NCBI GenBank assembly: GCA_005884665.1
Contig: VBAT01000034.1
Span: 42,889-96,895 of the forward strand
From: Bacteroidota bacterium
GTDB taxonomy: Bacteria > Bacteroidota > Bacteroidia > Chitinophagales > Chitinophagaceae
Direction: 5' to 3'
Length of the DNA: 54,007 nt
Shown here piece by piece: positions 35,283-43,643 of the stretch. The stretch's first letter is position 1. Every line of letters starts with the position of its first letter. The position numbers were made by a program, and so were the translations under genes. Below the pieces are notes generated by a model. The model was not told the DNA's origin and searched no databases. It worked only from the letters and a program-made list of their open reading frames with translations.

Positions 35283-36041
35283 ATGAAAAAAATACTTTTT
35301 AACCTTGGTACCGGTTTGCTTGTAACAATTGCAATGACCGGCTGCAACGATTCAGCCAACACGACCAAAACCGAAACAGATTCAGATATGACAGATAAAA
35401 AAGACAGCCGGGATGTATCAAAAGAAGCTCCTGTAAGTTTGTTTGATGGCAAGAGCTTTAACGGCTGGCATAATTTCAATGGCGATAAAGACATAAAAAG
35501 CTGGGCGATCGAGGACAGCTCCCTGGTTTGCCTGGGAACCGCTAAAGATGCGCATGGCGGAGATATCGTTTCAGACAACGAGTACGAAAATTTTGACCTG
35601 AGTTGGGACTGGAAAGTGACTACCGGCGCAAACAGCGGGGTCATGTATCATGTTGTCGAAGATCCAAAATACAAAGCTCCTTATGAGATCGGGCCGGAAT
35701 ACCAGGTGATTGATGATGTGGGTTTCCCGGGGAAGCTGGAAGAATGGCAAAAGGCCGGAAGTGATTATGCTATGTACACGCCTAACGCCAAAAAGAAACT
35801 CAACCCGCCCGGCCAATGGAATACAGGCAGGATCGTATTTAATAAAGGACATGTGGAGCATTGGCTCAATGGGGAAAAGATAATAGAATTCGAAGCATGG
35901 AGTGACGATTGGAACAAAAAGAGAACAGAAGGTAAATGGAAGGATTATCCGGGTTATGGAACAGCCAAAAAAGGGAAAATTGCTTTACAGGATCATGGCA
36001 ATAAAGTATACTACAGGAATATTACTATAGTAACCCTCTAA
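35283..36041 (+). CDS. DUF1080 (3-keto-disaccharide hydrolase) lipoprotein
   Basis: A 252-residue lipoprotein with lipobox AMTGC (Cys18). The DUF1080 domain follows an acidic linker: VSLFDGKSFNGWHNFNGDKD, then NEYENFDLSWDWKVTTGANS, GVMYHV, GPEYQVIDD and GKIALQDHGNKVYYRNI. These concanavalin-like proteins cleave 3-keto-glycosides, the products of exported Gfo/Idh/MocA enzymes, according to published work on the family. The gene starts 5 bp after the oxidoreductase stop, so the two form an operon. The ATG at 35283 is preferred because it begins the signal peptide. Confidence 0.9.
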   Translation: MKKILFNLGTGLLVTIAMTGCNDSANTTKTETDSDMTDKKDSRDVSKEAPVSLFDGKSFNGWHNFNGDKDIKSWAIEDSSLVCLGTAKDAHGGDIVSDNEYENFDLSWDWKVTTGANSGVMYHVVEDPKYKAPYEIGPEYQVIDDVGFPGKLEEWQKAGSDYAMYTPNAKKKLNPPGQWNTGRIVFNKGHVEHWLNGEKIIEFEAWSDDWNKKRTEGKWKDYPGYGTAKKGKIALQDHGNKVYYRNITIVTL

Positions 36042-36068
36042 GAGATGAAGGTTATAGCAGTCATACAG

Positions 36069-36099
36069 GTCATACAGGTCATTAACTGACTTGTATGAC
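36069..36099. repeat. Hairpin after the DUF1080 gene
   Basis: GTCATACAGGTCA (36069-36081) pairs with TGACTTGTATGAC (36087-36099) with a single wobble. It is flanked by short direct repeats (CATACAGGT; GACTTAGTTG). It may end the operon, although no T-run follows. Confidence 0.55.
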
Positions 36100-36135
36100 T
36101 TCTCCGACTTAGTTGACTCCTGTGACTCCTCTGAC

Positions 36136-36387
36136 TTAGTTGTCGATCTCGATATCAAAAAAACCTGTGTCGGCCAGGACTTTAGCCGTGTCGGTATAAT
36201 TCAGCAAAGTGTTTTTGATGATCTCGCTCATATCTTCCCTGCTGGTGCTGAAAGAAGCCTTAATAAGGGATAATTTGTACGAGTTGATTTTGAAGAAGGC
36301 CAGACGAGATGTCTGTAAAATATGCTCTTCAGTAAATTGAAAATCCTCGGCAATATGTGCCTGATCGTTGTGGTATGGCTTGTTCAT
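36136..36387 (-). CDS. Small hypothetical protein
   Basis: An 83-residue frame starting at the ATG at 36387 (MNKPYHNDQAHIAEDFQFTE). It has no signal peptide and no recognised family. Pairs of plausible helices (EEHILQTSRLAFFKIN, EDMSEIIKNTLLNYTDTAK) and an acidic tail make it look protein-like. The longer frame from 36471 adds a less plausible Cys-rich start. It is convergent with the DUF1080 gene. It could be real but is unproven. Confidence 0.45.
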   Translation of the reverse strand: MNKPYHNDQAHIAEDFQFTEEHILQTSRLAFFKINSYKLSLIKASFSTSREDMSEIIKNTLLNYTDTAKVLADTGFFDIEIDN

Positions 36388-36803
36388 ACGACGGATATTG
36401 GTGGTTTTACAAGAATTGGATTGCGCAGTAAAAATAAATTCAAAACAGGCGATTTTACTAAGCAAAGGCACTACTATCTATCCACACAACAGTAAAATCG
36501 AGTGTAAGTACATCGTAATTGTCCGAAGATGGGATACGTGGAACAGCAAAACTCCGAGCAACAATTCGATAGTGAATGAAATTTGTCGGAGATTAATTGT
36601 CCCCGACTTGACATTATGGTTCTCAAAGCAGCAGATAGTCGAATGGAGTTTACAGACGGAGTTTGTTGATGGTAGCCGCAGGATGCTGGATACTGGATGC
36701 TGGATGCTGGATACTTGATGCCAACTACTGAATAACGGTTTTCTTTTATCTAGTATGCATCCGGCATCTGACATCTGGCACCCAGCATCCCCGAAGGAAC
36801 TGA
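36388..36803. repeat. Gene-free stretch with GATGCTGG palindromic repeat, copy 3
   Basis: I see no convincing gene here. From about 36680 it holds GATGCTGGATACTGGATGCT, more such units, then after a loop CATCCGGCATCTGACATCTG and CCCAGCATCC. This is the third copy of the family seen at 5316 and 32690. The unit between 36480 and 36660 is AT-rich and unassigned. Confidence 0.6.
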
Positions 36804-37136
36804 TCAATTAACAAGATAAGTTTCCGCTCGAAGTATTTTCATTTTTTCATCCATGTAAAACTGGAACCTGAAGGTCTTCGACACGGCTTTCTGATCAGAA
36901 ACTGAATGCTCCTTAATCTCGAAAGTATGTTCGATGGTCCAGGCTATTTCCGGGTTCCTTTTTTCCTGGAATGGCTTTAATTCTCCTAGTGAAACAGGTT
37001 TATATGAGCTGCCTTTAAAAAGTTTGGTCTTTATGTATTCCTGCACCTGTTCACCGGCAAATTCCCTGGCCGACCGGTTGATCTGCCCATTTACCAAAAG
37101 AGGGAAAAGCATTGAAAAGATTAAAATTGACCGCAT
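36804..37136 (-). CDS. Small exported protein of unknown function
   Basis: A 110-residue protein with signal peptide MRSILIFSMLFPLLVNG, probably cut near GQ. The mature part has AGEQVQEYIKTKLFKG, then PEIAWTIEHTFEIKEHSVSD, then TFRFQFYMDEKMKILRAETY, a mixed alpha/beta pattern of small periplasmic proteins (cystatin- or NTF2-like order), but no family is certain. Confidence 0.68.
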   Translation of the reverse strand: MRSILIFSMLFPLLVNGQINRSAREFAGEQVQEYIKTKLFKGSSYKPVSLGELKPFQEKRNPEIAWTIEHTFEIKEHSVSDQKAVSKTFRFQFYMDEKMKILRAETYLVN

Positions 37137-37310
37137 AAATTATGGTTTTGGATCAGGAGAAGATAGAATAAGCGGTCACGAAGTATATAAAGCTATCAAG
37201 AAATATAGGAGTACCTGCCGGCGGAAATGATGAACGGCAATTACTACTTATCGCCGAACCCAATTGTTAAGCTTTTAAGAGAAAAAGGATAGATCTGCCG
37301 TATCATCCGG

Positions 37311-37402
37311 GAATTGCCACGGATAAGGTCTTCCATGCCTCCCCGTGATTGAAGGGATTGCCACGGGTCGCTTCATTTTTTTCCTTGAATCCGTGGCAAA
37401 TC
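37311..37402. repeat. ATTGCCACGG...CCGTGGCAAAT palindromic repeat
   Basis: ATTGCCACGG at 37357-37366 pairs with CCGTGGCAAAT at 37391-37401; a partial copy starts at 37313. The same element occurs in three more copies at 44735-44998 and as a fragment at 43537-43560. The region 37137-37452 holds nothing else I can support. Confidence 0.75.
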
Positions 37403-37452
37403 AAAAGAGCGACATATGTGCCTTCATAATAAGTTCGTTGCCTGAAATCAAA

Positions 37453-38424
37453 ATGAGACACCCCAATTATGTCCGCAGAATAAATCCGCAAAAAAAATGG
37501 ATTATATTCGAAAAAACATTCCACCACTTGAAACAGAAAAAGACAATCCTCCTGGTAAGCTTGCTTGCCATCAACACTATCTGCCTCGCACAAATAAATG
37601 AAGGACTAGTAGACCTTGGCAAAACATATCGCCAGTACATGTTCAGGAATAATGCACCTGCCGGGGTGAGTGCAGGGCTGGACAAATATTCAGGCACTGT
37701 GCTGGGGTTTGTGGCTGATTTCATCAGGGAGACAACCCGGGAAAATAATAGCCTGCTGACAGAGAAATTTCTTAGCCGGCCAGGTGACTCATCCCTGAAG
37801 TATGTCTATATTATCCGTGAGGTAAATTATAATGTACGCAAAGAAGAACCCGAGGATAACAAATCGTTAGTAGAAAAATTACTGAATAAAGATGTCCCTG
37901 TAAACGAACTGGTGGACTGTTACTACGACATACTATTTACGGGATACGGTAATAAAAACCAACCCTTCGATCTTTCAGGAGTCAACTTCGATTTAAAAGA
38001 ATATCATCTCAACAACGATACCGAGCAGGGAATCTTCTTTTTGCGGGCAATGCGGCTGTGTGGCACCGTTATCTGGGGATACATGAATGTGGTGAAGCCG
38101 CCTAACTATAAAGAAGCCATGAAGTATATTGAAAAATACCCCAGGTTCAACAGCGCTCCCTATTACCAGTACCTGGACCTGAATTTTCCTGATTTTAAGA
38201 TGAAAATTGAATCCGAAAAAAAAGCGCAGAGCTATAAAGAATACTATATCGACAAATACTACGAAACCCTCATCTATCATCTTCAATGCCTGCAACAGGA
38301 TGATTCGAACAAAGAGAAAATCAATGACCTCATCCTCGGCTCGATCCTTAAAGAAGAAATGTATTATAAGTATTCCAAACAGGAAAAAGCATTGAAAAAA
38401 CTTTTCACACCATACAAAAGATAA
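37453..38424 (+). CDS. Exported protein of unknown function
   Basis: A 323-residue frame from the ATG at 37453. A signal peptide begins only about 27 codons later (KQKKTILLVSLLAINTICLA), preceded by a TTG at 37528. A TTG start there would give a cleaner exported protein of 298 residues, so the true start is unsure. The mature part is largely helical and charged, with YDILFTGYGNKNQPFDLSGV and DLNFPDFKMKIESEKKA, and ends in a lysine-rich helix. No family is recognised. The NTF2-like lipoprotein gene follows 12 bp downstream, so the two are likely an operon. Confidence 0.65.
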   Translation: MRHPNYVRRINPQKKWIIFEKTFHHLKQKKTILLVSLLAINTICLAQINEGLVDLGKTYRQYMFRNNAPAGVSAGLDKYSGTVLGFVADFIRETTRENNSLLTEKFLSRPGDSSLKYVYIIREVNYNVRKEEPEDNKSLVEKLLNKDVPVNELVDCYYDILFTGYGNKNQPFDLSGVNFDLKEYHLNNDTEQGIFFLRAMRLCGTVIWGYMNVVKPPNYKEAMKYIEKYPRFNSAPYYQYLDLNFPDFKMKIESEKKAQSYKEYYIDKYYETLIYHLQCLQQDDSNKEKINDLILGSILKEEMYYKYSKQEKALKKLFTPYKR

Positions 38425-38436
38425 AACCTCCAGATC

Positions 38437-38871
38437 ATGAAAAAGTCGATCATTCTTTCAATCATCCTGCTTTCACTGCTGTCGTGCCGGGTGGACGACA
38501 ATGGCCAGGCTAAGAAAGAAGAATTGAAAGCCATTGTACTGGATTATTTTAATGCACTGTCCAAAAAGGATCTTGCAAAGGCAAATTCGCTGACAACCGA
38601 CAATTTCATATTGTTTGATGGGGGTCATATTTACAATAACCAGGTAGCGATCGATTCGGTCAAACGAAAGGATGCCTTTGATGCCGTTTTTACCATCGAC
38701 AGTTTAAATGTTCATGCGGATAAGAAAGACGCATCTGCCTATTATTTCCGGACTGCTGAATTCAGGTTCGCCACAAGCACGATAAAAATTAAATTTTTGG
38801 AAAGTGCGACATTTAATAAAATAGACGGCAAATGGAAGTTGAGGTTTCTGCAATCGAACGTAAGAAGATGA
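38437..38871 (+). CDS. NTF2-like (SnoaL/DUF4440-type) lipoprotein
   Basis: A 144-residue lipoprotein, MKKSIILSIILLSLLSC. The rest has the cone-shaped NTF2-like order: helix KEELKAIVLDYFNALSKKDLAKANSLTTDNF, strand FILFDGGHIYNN, later strands YYFRTAEFRFA and FNKIDGKWKLRFLQSN. This is the layout of the SnoaL/DUF4440 group, with the usual GKWKLRF end. Such exported copies probably bind small ligands; no catalytic residue can be assigned. Confidence 0.78.
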   Translation: MKKSIILSIILLSLLSCRVDDNGQAKKEELKAIVLDYFNALSKKDLAKANSLTTDNFILFDGGHIYNNQVAIDSVKRKDAFDAVFTIDSLNVHADKKDASAYYFRTAEFRFATSTIKIKFLESATFNKIDGKWKLRFLQSNVRR

Positions 38872-39008
38872 ATTTAGAATTATGAGTTAAGAATTATGAA
38901 TTGGATCAGCTCGGAACTGATTGCCCAGAATTCCCGGCTCCGTACTATCGACTTGTATCGGCTCTCCGCAATTCATCCCCTTGTTAAATCAACTGATACA
39001 AAGTACAG

Positions 39009-39038
39009 TTGACTTCGCTCCCGCCGTGCATAGTTTTG
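39009..39038 (+). promoter_or_regulatory. Promoter for the small exported protein at 39054
   Basis: TTG at 39009-39011, 19 bp, then TAGTTTTG at 39031-39038. Full match to the Bacteroidota pattern; start near 39045, leader about 9 nt. Confidence 0.6.
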
Positions 39039-39053
39039 CGAAAAAAAATCATC

Positions 39054-39452
39054 ATGAAAAAAATCATCGCCTTACTTATAATAGTATCGGCAATAACCAT
39101 TGACCTTTCTGCCCAGGATGTAAAACCGGAAAGCAAGCAATTTATGCAGATCAATACGGTTGAATCTGTAGTGTCTGGTGGCTTTGGCCGTTCAAAAATG
39201 ATCATCACCAACCCCGATGGAACGCAAAAAGAAGCAGACCTTGAAAACCTGTTCAGCCTCACAGGCATCAATTTTAAGAACATAAAAGAGAATGAAGACA
39301 AGATCGTAAAAACACTAAAATTCTATACAGATGATGGCTGGAAGCTGGACCATGTAACATCTCTTACGCTTAGCCAGAACGACAATGGTGCCGGCGGCAT
39401 TTTCATGACAAGATATCTATTGTCAAAACCACTCGAGAAAAAAGGGTTCTAA
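39054..39452 (+). CDS. Small exported protein of unknown function
   Basis: A 132-residue protein with signal peptide MKKIIALLIIVSAITIDLSA. Its end, DDGWKLDHVTSLTLSQND, then GGIFMTRYLLSKPLEKK, resembles small DUF4177-like beta proteins, where GWKL...V is typical. The match is weak. The ATG at 39054 is used, not one at 39009, because the promoter lies between them. Confidence 0.68.
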   Translation: MKKIIALLIIVSAITIDLSAQDVKPESKQFMQINTVESVVSGGFGRSKMIITNPDGTQKEADLENLFSLTGINFKNIKENEDKIVKTLKFYTDDGWKLDHVTSLTLSQNDNGAGGIFMTRYLLSKPLEKKGF

Positions 39453-39574
39453 TACCGCTTGCTTGACCGGTATCAATTCAATAGGCTGTCAACTTTTTAC
39501 GGTTGACCGCCTTTTCTGCTATTAAGGCCAGGTTAGAAGAGGCTGGTTTTTTCTTATTTACCACCAATAAACTG

Positions 39575-39606
39575 TTGTACGGATTAGTTAAGTTCTTTAA
39601 CTTTCG
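39575..39606 (+). promoter_or_regulatory. Possible promoter for the DUF3857 pair
   Basis: TTG at 39575-39577, 20 bp, then TAACTTTCG at 39598-39606, close to TAnnTTTG. It gives a leader of about 45 nt to the ATG at 39656. Confidence 0.45.
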
Positions 39607-39655
39607 ATCCGCTAGCCGACTGGGCAACACCACCATAACCATAAACTCTTCCCAC

Positions 39656-41608
39656 ATGAAAAAGACAATTCTCTTCTGCGCATGCCATCTTTTTGCCCTC
39701 ATTTTATTAGCACAAAAATCCAAAGGCGATCCGGATCTTCCGGGATTTGGTAAGGTTGATAAGGCCGATCTTGAAATGAAACAATGCGATTTTGACAACA
39801 AGGCCGAGGCCATGGTGATGGTGGATGATGGCAGCCTGGAGTACGTCTATGGATCAGGCACTGAACTAAAAAAACGAGTTAGGATTAAGATCCTTAACAG
39901 CAAAGGTCTTGAATGGGCTAACGTGCACCTCCGGTATCACAGTGAGAGAAACGACGAGGATATTACAAGCCTGGAGGCGCAGACCTACAACCTGGATGAT
40001 GCAGGCAACGTGGTTATTACCAAAGTAGAAAAGAAACTAATCTATGAGAAAAAGATCAATAAGAAGTTCTCGGAAAAAGTATTCACTTTCCCAGAAGTCA
40101 GGGTTGGATCTATAATTGAATTTAAGTACAAGCATAGCAACATCGGTCTTATCGAGTGGCAATTCCAGCGTCCAATACCCGTTAAATACAGTCATTTTGT
40201 GATCGATTTCCCGGAGGAGATCGAGATCAGCACGATTCCTTCCTGTTCCCATCAATACGATCACAAAAAAGAAGAGAAATCCACGCGTGTCATACATACT
40301 TTTTCCATGAGCAAGATACCTGCGTTCAGGGATGAACCCTATATCATCAATGAAGATTTTTATCGCGACCATCTGGATATTAAGATCACTGCCTTAAATT
40401 TTGCAGGTAGAAGGGAAGGCAGGACCGTTAACTGGTTACAGGTGATCCGCTTCCTGATGGAGGATGAGGATTTTGGTATCCAGCTAAAGAAGAATATTCC
40501 GCGTACAGCTGACCTGGATGCAAAATTGAAATCCGTTAAAGAACCTTACCAGCGAATGAAAACTATCTACAAATATGTACAGGATAATATGCAGTGGAAT
40601 GAATATGGAGGTATCTGGGCCTTCGATGGCGTCAAATCTGCCTGGAAGGATAAGAAGGGTACCGTGGGAGAAATAAACCTGATCCTTGTAAACCTGCTGA
40701 AGGATGCAGACCTGGACGCTCACGCTGTGCTCGTAAGCACGCACGAAAATGGTATAGTAAACACAACCGATCCTGGAACTTATGATTATCCCGGGTTTAA
40801 CCAGTTTGATAAGGTGATGGCATTCGTGGAAATCGATAAAAAATTCTATGTGCTTGATGCCACGGAAAAAGAAACTACCGTTCACCTGATCCCGCCTGAT
40901 GTGATCCTGTCCGAGGGATTGGTCATCGAAAAGATCGAGACATTCGACTGGGGCTGGCGCACGCTCTGGAACAAGGATTTGTCTTCAAAGAATGTCGTCC
41001 TGATAACCGGGGAGATCGATGATAAAGGCAAACTGAGCGGCGAGGTGACAATTACCAGCTACGATTATGCCCGCATTACCCGTTTGCAGGCGGCCAAGAA
41101 AGGAAAAGATAAATACACGGAGAAATATATCACTGCATCCAACTCCGGAATGACAGTAGATGGAGTGGAATTTGAAAACCTGGATTCAGATAGTTTACCT
41201 TTTGTGCAAAAGATCAAATTCAGCCAGGCGCTCAACTCATCCGGTGACTACACCTATTTTTCCTCTAACATCCTTTCGGGATTGGAAAAAAACCCCTTTA
41301 TAGCTGATAGCCGCTTCTCCGATGTATTCTTTGGGACCAACCAGAGCTATATGGTGTATGGAAATTTTGTGATCCCTGATGATTATACATTTGAAGAGCT
41401 TCCTAAAAGCATAAAGATGATCATGCCGGATACGAGTATCTCGGTAGTACGGGGAGCTAATGTATCGGGGAACCGACTGATGACGAAAATACAGCTTGAT
41501 TTTAACCGGCCCGTATATCCCGCTTCGCAGTATGCCGATTTCCAGGAGTTTTATAAACAACTATTCGATCTCATCAATGAACAATATGTGATTCGTAAAA
41601 AAAAGTAA
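39656..41608 (+). CDS. DUF3857 / degenerate transglutaminase-like protein
   Basis: A 650-residue exported protein with signal peptide MKKTILFCACHLFALILLAQ. The DUF3857 domain (about 50-270, with RVRIKILNSKGLEWANVHLR and VFTFPEVRVGSIIEFKYKH) is followed by a transglutaminase-like fold. The catalytic triad is mostly lost. The Cys segment reads KKGTVGEINL (about 333) instead of GDCKD. The His segment reads FNQFDKVM (about 381). Only the Asp in VLDATEK (about 399) is kept. It probably binds a peptide or glycan without cleaving it. It is the first gene of a tandem pair. Confidence 0.85.
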   Translation: MKKTILFCACHLFALILLAQKSKGDPDLPGFGKVDKADLEMKQCDFDNKAEAMVMVDDGSLEYVYGSGTELKKRVRIKILNSKGLEWANVHLRYHSERNDEDITSLEAQTYNLDDAGNVVITKVEKKLIYEKKINKKFSEKVFTFPEVRVGSIIEFKYKHSNIGLIEWQFQRPIPVKYSHFVIDFPEEIEISTIPSCSHQYDHKKEEKSTRVIHTFSMSKIPAFRDEPYIINEDFYRDHLDIKITALNFAGRREGRTVNWLQVIRFLMEDEDFGIQLKKNIPRTADLDAKLKSVKEPYQRMKTIYKYVQDNMQWNEYGGIWAFDGVKSAWKDKKGTVGEINLILVNLLKDADLDAHAVLVSTHENGIVNTTDPGTYDYPGFNQFDKVMAFVEIDKKFYVLDATEKETTVHLIPPDVILSEGLVIEKIETFDWGWRTLWNKDLSSKNVVLITGEIDDKGKLSGEVTITSYDYARITRLQAAKKGKDKYTEKYITASNSGMTVDGVEFENLDSDSLPFVQKIKFSQALNSSGDYTYFSSNILSGLEKNPFIADSRFSDVFFGTNQSYMVYGNFVIPDDYTFEELPKSIKMIMPDTSISVVRGANVSGNRLMTKIQLDFNRPVYPASQYADFQEFYKQLFDLINEQYVIRKKK

Positions 41609-41625
41609 CCTGACCTATCCTGCAA

Positions 41626-43536
41626 ATGAAAAAAATTATCATTAATTGCCTGGCTGGCCTGTTTGTCTGTATCATCTGCCACAGCCAGTTTCCTTACAGC
41701 CTTTCTTCTGTCCCGGAAGCGCTCAAAAAGAATGCTAACGTGATAACCCACCTTTCAGATATGAGCCTGGAAGTGGAAAGCATTGACAAGGTGAGTATTA
41801 AGGTCCATGAGATCTATACAGTGTTAAACGAAGATGGCAAAAGTGCGCTATTGTTCGTCCAGCCAACATCAAAATTTAATGTGCTGGATGAAGCTGAGAT
41901 CAGGGTTTATGATGAAAATGGGAAGCAGACGGAGAAATACAAGAAAAAAGATATGGCCACCACCATATCGGGGGAAGGTCTTATTGAAGAAGGGCAGGTT
42001 ACCGGTCTACTAATACCTACGCTCAGCTATCCCGTAACAGTAGACGTCAAATACGAACGAAAACTAAAAAATACATTATTTATACCTTCTTTCCGGTTTA
42101 TCGGTCGTAATGAAGGCGTAGTTGAGGCCAATTATACAATAAAGATCCCGGAAGAGTTCGGCCTTCGTTATAGGCCGACGAATACTTCAATAGAACCGGC
42201 TATCAGAACTGAGGACAAATACAAGATCTATAAATGGACGGTAAAAAATCTTGAACCAATAGAGTACGAAGAAGGCTCCGTCGCTGTCGAAAGCAGGTTT
42301 CCACATGTGACAATTGCTGCCAATCATTTTTCCTATTACGGTATTGAGGGCGATCTGTCCAGCTGGAAAAGCTTTGGCTTATGGTTAAATACCTTATACA
42401 AAGACCTGGATGTGCTGCCGGAGGACCGCCGCCAGTTTTTTTTGCAACTGGTAAAAGATATCCCGGATGAAAAAGGAAAAATCAGGCGGATCTATAATTA
42501 TTTGCAGGAAAATTTCAGGTATGTGAGCATTCAGTTGGGTGTTGGCGGGCTAAAGCCTTTTACCGCGGATTTTACGGATAAAAAAAAGTATGGCGACTGT
42601 AAAGCGCTTAGCAACTACATGAAAGCCGCACTAAAATCGGTGGGTATTAAAAGTTATGTGGCAATTATCAATGCGGAATATGACAAGGAGCCGGTAGACC
42701 CGGATTTTCCCTGCAACGGCTTCAATCATGTAATACTATGTGTTCCTGGTCAAAGGGACTCCGTTTGGCTGGAATGTACCAGTTCAACTACTGAGTTTAA
42801 TGAGTTGGGAACATTCACAGAAAACAGGAATGCTCTCCTGGTCACGGAAGAAGGAGGTGTACTGGTGCCAACACCAAAAAGCAGATCCTCATCAAATGTT
42901 CTTTCAACGGTTACTACTGTTCAGCTATCGGACGATCTTTCAGGCCTGACCAATACAACTTTTACCGCCCGGGGTGAATTCAGGGAACTCATGGACCATA
43001 TTCTTAAAGAAAAAAAGGATGATCAGAAAGCTGCCATCGTTTTTTATTTTGGATTCAAACAGCCTGATGATTTCGAGCTTTCAAAAGATGTCAATGATGC
43101 CAATAAGGCAAAGTTGCTGATGGCCGTTGCGAAAGTACCCGGCTTTACTTCGGGCTCGAAACTTTTCATCAGCCCCCGCTTCTGCCGCATGTGGCCAGGC
43201 AGTTTGCCGAAATCAGATGACAGAAAACTCGATTTTTATTTTCGCTATCCCTTTGAAAAGAGCGATACGACTATCCTGAAATTACCCCCGGGCATCAAAC
43301 CCGATGTATTGCCAAAAGAAAATGAACTACGTTGTGACTATGCCGTTTATAAAACCAAATACTGGTATAATGATTCCGAGAATTCGATCTACTCGGCTAC
43401 TTCCCTTGTTTTAAAGCAGCATAAAATTCCTGCTTCAGCATATGCGGCTGTCAAGAAATTTTTTGACGATGTAATACAGGATGATGCACAGAAAATGGTT
43501 GTACAAAAGAATGCAACAGATAAAAAGGCATTCTAA
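41626..43536 (+). CDS. DUF3857 / transglutaminase-like protein with Cys and His kept
   Basis: A 636-residue exported protein, a paralogue of the previous gene and 17 bp behind it. The signal peptide MKKIIINCLAGLFVCIICHS is followed by DUF3857 (VSIKVHEIYTVLNEDGKSAL, LSYPVTVDVKYERKL). The transglutaminase-like domain keeps Cys325 (KKYGDCKALSNYM) and His368 (NGFNHVIL), and has Glu383 in WLECTS at the acidic position. It is thus the catalytically competent partner. Such enzymes may be proteases or crosslinking enzymes of envelope proteins; no substrate is known. Confidence 0.87.
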   Translation: MKKIIINCLAGLFVCIICHSQFPYSLSSVPEALKKNANVITHLSDMSLEVESIDKVSIKVHEIYTVLNEDGKSALLFVQPTSKFNVLDEAEIRVYDENGKQTEKYKKKDMATTISGEGLIEEGQVTGLLIPTLSYPVTVDVKYERKLKNTLFIPSFRFIGRNEGVVEANYTIKIPEEFGLRYRPTNTSIEPAIRTEDKYKIYKWTVKNLEPIEYEEGSVAVESRFPHVTIAANHFSYYGIEGDLSSWKSFGLWLNTLYKDLDVLPEDRRQFFLQLVKDIPDEKGKIRRIYNYLQENFRYVSIQLGVGGLKPFTADFTDKKKYGDCKALSNYMKAALKSVGIKSYVAIINAEYDKEPVDPDFPCNGFNHVILCVPGQRDSVWLECTSSTTEFNELGTFTENRNALLVTEEGGVLVPTPKSRSSSNVLSTVTTVQLSDDLSGLTNTTFTARGEFRELMDHILKEKKDDQKAAIVFYFGFKQPDDFELSKDVNDANKAKLLMAVAKVPGFTSGSKLFISPRFCRMWPGSLPKSDDRKLDFYFRYPFEKSDTTILKLPPGIKPDVLPKENELRCDYAVYKTKYWYNDSENSIYSATSLVLKQHKIPASAYAAVKKFFDDVIQDDAQKMVVQKNATDKKAF

Positions 43537-43643
43537 AGATTGCCACGAATCACGGATTGAGGGTTTAAGGGTAATGATACAAGAACGGTAATAGCACGAG
43601 GTACGGATTAACGAATTAACCGATTAACTAATTAACCGATTTA
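43537..43643. repeat. Partial TTGCCACG repeat and CGATTAAC-type short repeats
   Basis: GATTGCCACGAATCACGGATTG is a fragment of the CCACGGAT family. ATTAACCGATTAACTAATTAACC follows at about 43613-43636 and runs into the 3 prime end of the convergent gene. Confidence 0.5.

Noticed and set aside
36478..36807. A 109-codon minus-strand frame
   Set aside because: It overlaps the GATGCTGG repeat and has a Cys/Ser-rich, low-quality sequence; no start signal is seen.
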